9,144 nucleotides of DNA from Desulfovibrio sp. (GTDB lineage Bacteria; Desulfobacterota; Desulfovibrionia; Desulfovibrionales; Desulfovibrionaceae): NCBI GenBank assembly GCA_022837365.1, contig JALHHV010000137.1:1-9144 (forward strand). Direction: 5' to 3'. Shown here piece by piece: positions 6,065 through 9,144 of this stretch. The notes beneath the pieces were generated by a model that searched no databases, was not told the origin of the DNA, and saw only the letters and a program-made list of their open reading frames with translations. The translations under genes were made by a program, and so were the position numbers. Positions within the stretch are counted from its first letter, which is position 1; each line of letters opens with the position of its first letter.

Positions 6065-6793
6065 TCAGCGCGCCACGTCGCCCCCGGCGCGCTCCTCCAC
6101 CGTTTCCAGCAGGCGGGCCAGCAGGCCGCGTTGGCGGTCGTCCTGCCGCACGAAGCCGCCGCCCACGAGCAGGCTGTCCCCTTCGCGCCGCACCGATTCC
6201 ACGCGCAGGGCGAACAGGGTCCAGCCCCGGCCGTCGGCCATGGGCATGGCCAATTCGCACAGGGCGGCATCCGCTCCCTCCAGCCACTGGCGCAGGGCAT
6301 CGCCCTGGCCGGAAAGCTGGACGCCGTACGGCGACAGCCGGTGCACCCGCACCGGCGCGGGCGTCACCTGTCTGCCCAGCGGGCGCAGGTGGGCCGGGTG
6401 CGACACCGCCACGCCCGCGTCGGGATGCTGGGCCTCGCACACGCAGGGGGCCATCATCTCCGCGCCGGGCGGCAACCCCCGGCTGAACCGGGCCTCGCCG
6501 GCGTCGTTCCACGCCTCCACGGCCAGCGGCGCGGAAAGCGCCCCCGGTCCGGTGCGGCCGCAGCGGCGGCAGCCCACCAGATGCAGCACCCCGTCGTGCA
6601 GCAGCCAGACATCGCGGCTGCCGCAGGTGCAGCAGCGGGCCTTGGGCATGCCGTCGGGGCCTGCCGGGTTACCGGCGCGGGCGGCGGGTCCGTCGCGCCG
6701 CCGGTCGTCCTGGCGGCGATCACCTGTCCGTCGCTCCGCTGCGTCATCCACCGTTGCGGCGGGCATCCCCCCCGTCGTCCGTTCCGTGCCCAT
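6065..6793 (-). CDS. Lar-like zinc ribbon plus PilZ-like domain protein
   Basis: A 242-residue soluble protein I do not recognise as a named gene. An Arg/Asp-rich, probably disordered N-terminus (20-50, RRTGDRRQDDRRRD) comes first. A zinc ribbon follows at 54-96: C54..C57-G-S, about 17 residues, V-G-C75..C78-G, then G-P and A-V-E-A-W-N. This spacing and the closing AWN strongly resemble Lar-type (restriction alleviation) zinc ribbons. The C-terminal part (about 137-235) has a PilZ-like pattern: R137-PLG-R141, then S154-PYG-V-Q-L, beta strands, GGGF, and a closing helix LLARLLETVEE. The Asp/Asn of the PilZ (D/N)xSxxG motif is Arg152, so c-di-GMP binding is uncertain. The ATG at 6793 is chosen over one 13 codons upstream because GGAGGT (complement of 6798-6803) precedes it. 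It lies 120 nt downstream of the broken dehydrogenase on the same strand and may share its transcript. Function unknown. Confidence 0.75.
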   Translation of the reverse strand: MGTERTTGGMPAATVDDAAERRTGDRRQDDRRRDGPAARAGNPAGPDGMPKARCCTCGSRDVWLLHDGVLHLVGCRRCGRTGPGALSAPLAVEAWNDAGEARFSRGLPPGAEMMAPCVCEAQHPDAGVAVSHPAHLRPLGRQVTPAPVRVHRLSPYGVQLSGQGDALRQWLEGADAALCELAMPMADGRGWTLFALRVESVRREGDSLLVGGGFVRQDDRQRGLLARLLETVEERAGGDVAR

Positions 6794-6890
6794 GCAGACC
6801 TCCACCTGCCGGTGTTCCGGCGGCGCGCACACCCCCTCGCGCCGTTACCGCCCGCATCCGCACCCTGTTTCCGCACCATCCCCCACGCGG

Positions 6891-6903
6891 CATGCCCGGC
6901 ATG
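6891..6903. repeat. 13-bp palindrome downstream of the dehydrogenase pseudogene
   Basis: CATGCC-C-GGCATG is a perfect inverted repeat around one central base, starting 10 bp past the dehydrogenase stop codon. The loop is too small for an RNA hairpin in this register and no T tract follows. It is either a DNA-level site or chance. The rest of the 120-nt gap (6794-6913) shows only the ribosome binding site of the next gene. Confidence 0.3.
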
Positions 6904-6913
6904 TCCGGCTGTC

Positions 6914-8112
6914 TTACAGGGACGCGCGGAACACCCGTTCCACCCGTTCCGCCGCCAGTTGCAGCGGACGTGGATATTCCCTGGCCAGCCGCACCAGACG
7001 CGGCACATCGCCCTCGGTGACGCCCCAGTGGGACAGCCCGGAGGGCGCGCCCCAGTGCCGGAACAGCGCGCCCAGCAGCAGCGCGCAACGTTCCGGCGCG
7101 TCCCGGTCGCCGGCGGGCGGGGACGACGGGTTGCCGTCCTCGCCGGGTTCGGCCAGGGCCTCGGCCACCGTGGTTTCCAGCGCCGCCGCCAGCCTGCGCA
7201 TGGCCGGGGCCTTGTCCACCGCCACCTCTTCCATCCAGCGCGGGTAGATCACGGCCAGGGCCAGACCGTGCGGCACGTGCGGATGCAGGCCGCTGACGGC
7301 GTGCTCCAGCGCGTGCGCTTCCCACGACCCGGCCCCCAGGCCAACCCCGGTCAGGCCGGACAGGCCCACGCCCGACGCCCAGGCCAGCGCCCCGCGCGCC
7401 ACGGTGTCGTGCGCGTCGGCGCGCAGGCGCGTGGCGGCGCGTACGATGGTGCGCAGCAAGGCCTCGTTCTGGGCCAGCACCGCCTCTTCCGCGAAAAAGG
7501 GAAATTCCGCGCGCTTCCGCCCGGCGACAGGCGCCGCGGGCGTGCCCGTCACCGAGAATTCCAGCACGTGGCTCATGGCGTCGGCCGCGCCGTTCACGGT
7601 CAGGTGCCAGGGCAGCCCCTGCTGGAAGGTCACGTCCACGAAGGTGGCCACCGGCGGCGGGCAGCGCATGCCCCACTTGTGGCCCGATGCGCCACGGGTG
7701 ATCACCGCGTTGCCGTTCATTTCCGAACCGGTGCCCGACAGGATGGACACCGCGAACACCGGCAGCGAGCGGGTGACCGGCTTGCGCTCCGCAAAGGGGC
7801 TCCACGGGTCGCGCCCCTCGGCCAGCAGGGGCGCCAGGGCGGCGGCGGCCTTGGTGGCGTCGATGACGCTGCCGCCGCCGATGGCGATCAAACCCGTGCC
7901 GCCAGCGACTGCGGCCCCGCCGCCTTGCGGACCGGTTGCGCCTTCCGGGACGGCGCCCGCCGCCGCGGCGATGCGCAGCACGGTGCCCAGGTCCGGGTTG
8001 GCGGCAACGCCCCACACTTCGCTGCGCCGCACGCCCGCCGCGTCCAGGGACGCCCCAGAACACCGGGGCCGAAACGGACCTCCACCGGATTGTGATAGAC
8101 GAAATCCTTCAT
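6914..8112 (-). pseudogene. Iron-containing alcohol dehydrogenase (BDH/YqhD-like), deletion plus frameshift
   Basis: The intact gene would encode an NAD(P)H- and Fe(II)-dependent aldehyde reductase/alcohol dehydrogenase of the butanol dehydrogenase/YqhD group. The start ATG at 8112 follows AAGGAA and gives the family N-terminus MKDFVYHNPVEVRFGPGVLG. Homologous sequence then resumes in another frame at SLDAAGVRRSEVWGVAANP (codon for S at 8048-8050). Relatives have roughly 33 residues between these points, including the YGGGS loop that contacts NADP(H), and they are absent here. Downstream, the second GGGSVID loop, the ADAMSH metal site (D and H four apart, near 7570-7582), the HALEH/HPHVPHG metal histidines and SGTGSE are all present. 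The starting frame stops after 75 codons (7888). Two Gly/Pro-rich insertions relative to typical members precede GGGSVID (7892-7954) and follow EALAEPG near 7110-7145. A sequencing indel alone would not explain the missing segment, so the gene is probably inactivated. Confidence 0.8.
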
Positions 8113-8342
8113 GGCTGTTCCTTGTGGCGCCGTGGCGCCGGTCCGCCGCCTGCCGCCGCACCCTTCGCTACGCGCGGCGGAAGGGCCGCCTGCGGGGCTG
8201 CCGGGCAACAGGTGACGTACCGTGTGCATAGCGCATGAATTTGTCGGAATGGCGTCGGGCGTGAAGCACCGTGGTTTTCCGCGCCCGGCGGGCATGGTTG
8301 GCGAAACGTTTCCGGGGGACGCTTCCGCGTCGCGCGGGGTCA

Positions 8343-8386
8343 GGCCGAAATCGGGCCGAAACTGGGCCAAAACTGGGCCATCCCGG
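8343..8386. repeat. 11-bp direct repeats, about one helical turn apart
   Basis: GGCCGAAATCG (8343), GGCCGAAACTG (8354), GGCCAAAACTG (8365) and a decayed GGCCATCCCGG (8376) follow each other head to tail. Each GGCC core is followed by a short A tract in the first three units. An 11-bp period places each unit on nearly the same DNA face, which would suit an iteron-like regulator site or intrinsic bending. No protein is known to match. Confidence 0.5.
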
Positions 8387-8486
8387 CCTTGGTGTTGGGA
8401 TACCCCGGACGGAAGACGCGGTCGAGCCCTTCATGGGACAGCCGCCCCCCCGCGCAGGTGCAGGCGCTTGACGGTAAGTTTCCCGT

Positions 8487-8515
8487 TTGCGGAACTGCGG
8501 GGACCCGGCTACCAT
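8487..8515 (+). promoter_or_regulatory. Possible promoter of the ECF transporter gene
   Basis: TTGCGG (8487-8492), a 17-bp spacer and TACCAT (8510-8515) form a plausible sigma70 pair. It would give a leader of about 160 nt containing the two hairpins downstream. A TATATC at 8674-8679 is an alternative -10, but its start point would fall at or inside the start codon. Confidence 0.3.
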
Positions 8516-8542
8516 AGGCTCGGCCTTTCCCGACTGATCTGA

Positions 8543-8630
8543 CCGGCCCGGACTACTCCGGCCGGCCCCGCGTGAAGGGTCCGGCGGAGCCGTGCACGCC
8601 CGGAACAGCCCTTGCCGAGCCGCTCCGGGC
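8543..8630 (+). other. Two hairpins in the putative leader of the transporter gene
   Basis: The first hairpin pairs 8543-8552 with 8557-8565 (CCGGCCCGGA against TCCGGCCGG, one bulged C, loop CTAC). The second pairs GCCCGGA (8598-8604) with TCCGGGC (8624-8630) around a 19-nt loop. A competing pairing of GAACA (8603-8607) with TGTTC (8632-8636) is possible. No T tract follows either hairpin. The structures are visible; a role as an attenuator or riboswitch is only a possibility, and no known riboswitch core was matched. Confidence 0.35.
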
Positions 8631-8682
8631 ATGTTCGAAAAAATCAAGAAAAACTTTAACTCGCGCCATTCGTTATATCTTC

Positions 8683-9144
8683 ATGTCGAACCGTGCTTCC
8701 CTTCCCGCGTCCCCCCTGACGGACGTTCCGCCGGGGTCCGCATGTCCCGGCGGCCCCCCCGACGGTCCGCCGGACCCGCGCCTGCACCTGCTGCTGGCCG
8801 GGTGCTACGGCGTGCTGGTATGGCGCCTGCCCCTCCTGGGGCTGGCCGTGGTGGCGGCCGGGCTGGCCGGGCTGTTCGCCATGCCGCCGCTGCGCCACAG
8901 GCTGCGGCCGGGCATGCTGCGCGGCCATGCGTGGTTCGTGCTGGTGTGGGTGGCGCTGCGCTTCGCGCTGGCCTGTCTGGGACCGATGGGAGACACTTTC
9001 GCCGTGGATGGCGGGGCAGGCGGCGTCTTCGGCGTCCTGCGGTTTGCATGGCCCGACGGCCCGCTGCTGGCGCATGCCGCGCGCGAATCCGCGCTGCTGG
9101 GGCTGCGCCTGGCCCTGCTCATCGGCATCGGCCTGGCCCTGGCG
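8683..9144 (+). CDS. ECF transporter transmembrane (T) component, EcfT/CbiQ-like, partial
   Basis: The first 154 codons run open to the window edge, so the 3' part is missing. A Pro/Gly-rich N-terminus (1-30) is followed by D31-P-R33-L, the usual opening of CbiQ/EcfT proteins. Hydrophobic segments then lie at about 35-67, 83-100 and 137-154, joined by a basic loop (PPLRHRLRPGMLRG, 68-81). The stretch LARESALLGLRLALLI-like around 130-147 matches the family's conserved Arg-containing helix before segment 4. Such proteins sit in the inner membrane and couple two ATPases to a substrate-binding S protein for uptake of vitamins or of Co/Ni. The start has no Shine-Dalgarno sequence, and the ATG at 8683 is simply the first suitable one in frame. 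A second frame beginning at ATG 8631 (MFEKIKKNFNS) reads into Arg/Pro-rich shadow sequence and is not favoured. The substrate cannot be told; partner genes would be expected beyond 9144. Confidence 0.65.
   Translation, partial: MSNRASLPASPLTDVPPGSACPGGPPDGPPDPRLHLLLAGCYGVLVWRLPLLGLAVVAAGLAGLFAMPPLRHRLRPGMLRGHAWFVLVWVALRFALACLGPMGDTFAVDGGAGGVFGVLRFAWPDGPLLAHAARESALLGLRLALLIGIGLALA

Larger units (their letters stand above)
8113..8682. other. 570-nt non-coding divergent region
   Basis: No convincing gene was found on either strand. The frames open here have no ribosome binding sites and encode Arg/Pro/Gly-rich shadow peptides. The region separates the - strand dehydrogenase from the + strand transporter gene, so it must hold promoters for both. 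No clear -35/-10 pair was found for the dehydrogenase; a TATGCA on the - strand near 8220-8230 has no good partner. An AT-rich island (8631-8682, with A6, A5 and TTATATC runs) immediately precedes the transporter start codon and contrasts with the GC-rich surroundings. Confidence 0.6.

Noticed and set aside
8045..8065. Programmed frameshift in the dehydrogenase
   Set aside because: A frameshift alone would not restore the roughly 33 missing residues, including the cofactor loop, and no slippery heptamer with a downstream structure stands out.
6131..8095. 654-codon + strand frame across the PilZ-like and dehydrogenase genes
   Set aside because: It is a shadow of two recognisable - strand genes; its product is Arg/Gly/His-rich with no motifs and no ribosome binding site.
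8400..8480. Possible cobalamin riboswitch ahead of a CbiQ-like gene
   Set aside because: No B12-box-like core with GCCACTG and the AGCCAGGAGACC-type element was found on either strand.
8500..8585. Fragments resembling a TPP riboswitch (CTGATCTG followed later by GCGTGAAGGG)
   Set aside because: The conserved CTGAGA element and the GATAATACC-type loop are missing, and the middle is an unrelated GC hairpin. The similarity is short and likely chance.
8168..8647. Short - strand frame in the divergent region
   Set aside because: No ribosome binding site, no recognisable motif and low-complexity Arg/Pro/Gly composition.
8631..8700. Alternative + strand start MFEKIKKNFNS upstream of the transporter
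   Set aside because: The frame quickly becomes Arg/Pro/Ala-rich shadow sequence of the EcfT-like frame, and it has no ribosome binding site.

Overview
The window is about 9.1 kb of very GC-rich bacterial chromosome. Dense G/C third positions, sparse AT-rich promoter islands and the gene types suggest a Desulfovibrio-like (Desulfovibrionaceae) sulfate reducer. That assignment is an inference from style and protein resemblance; no marker gene in the window proves it. It looks like ordinary chromosomal housekeeping and accessory sequence: no CRISPR, insertion sequence, integrase, rRNA or tRNA was seen.

Layout. Positions 1-211 are a non-coding leader with a perfect CRP/FNR-style inverted repeat (23-40) and a plausible sigma70 promoter (130-158). 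They precede a + strand HD-domain protein (212-1537) built like a tRNA nucleotidyltransferase but with a degraded nucleotidyltransferase head; a strong intrinsic terminator follows (1571-1607). Next is a - strand acyl-ACP thioesterase (1698-2543). It is divergent from a + strand MarR-type regulator (2773-3285) that overlaps a DHA2-type MFS exporter (3243-4673). The divergent gap carries a good sigma70 promoter and a MarR-box-like operator cluster, so this looks like a self-regulated efflux unit. After a 218-nt gap with a 9-bp tandem repeat comes rlmN (4892-5986), with all its catalytic cysteines.

The - strand then carries two genes reading toward rlmN. The nearer (6065-6793) encodes an unusual protein joining a Lar-like zinc ribbon to a degenerate PilZ-like domain. 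Upstream of it lies an iron-containing alcohol dehydrogenase (6914-8112) that appears broken: a deletion of roughly 100 nt with a frameshift has removed the first nucleotide-binding loop. A 570-nt non-coding stretch follows (8113-8682) with 11-bp phased repeats, a candidate promoter and two hairpins. It leads into a + strand gene cut by the window edge (8683-9144), which resembles the transmembrane T component of an ECF vitamin/metal transporter (EcfT/CbiQ).

The points most worth a second look are the dehydrogenase lesion, the zinc-ribbon/PilZ-like fusion, the catalytically doubtful nucleotidyltransferase-HD protein and the MarR operator cluster. I did not find convincing evidence of an undescribed multi-gene system.
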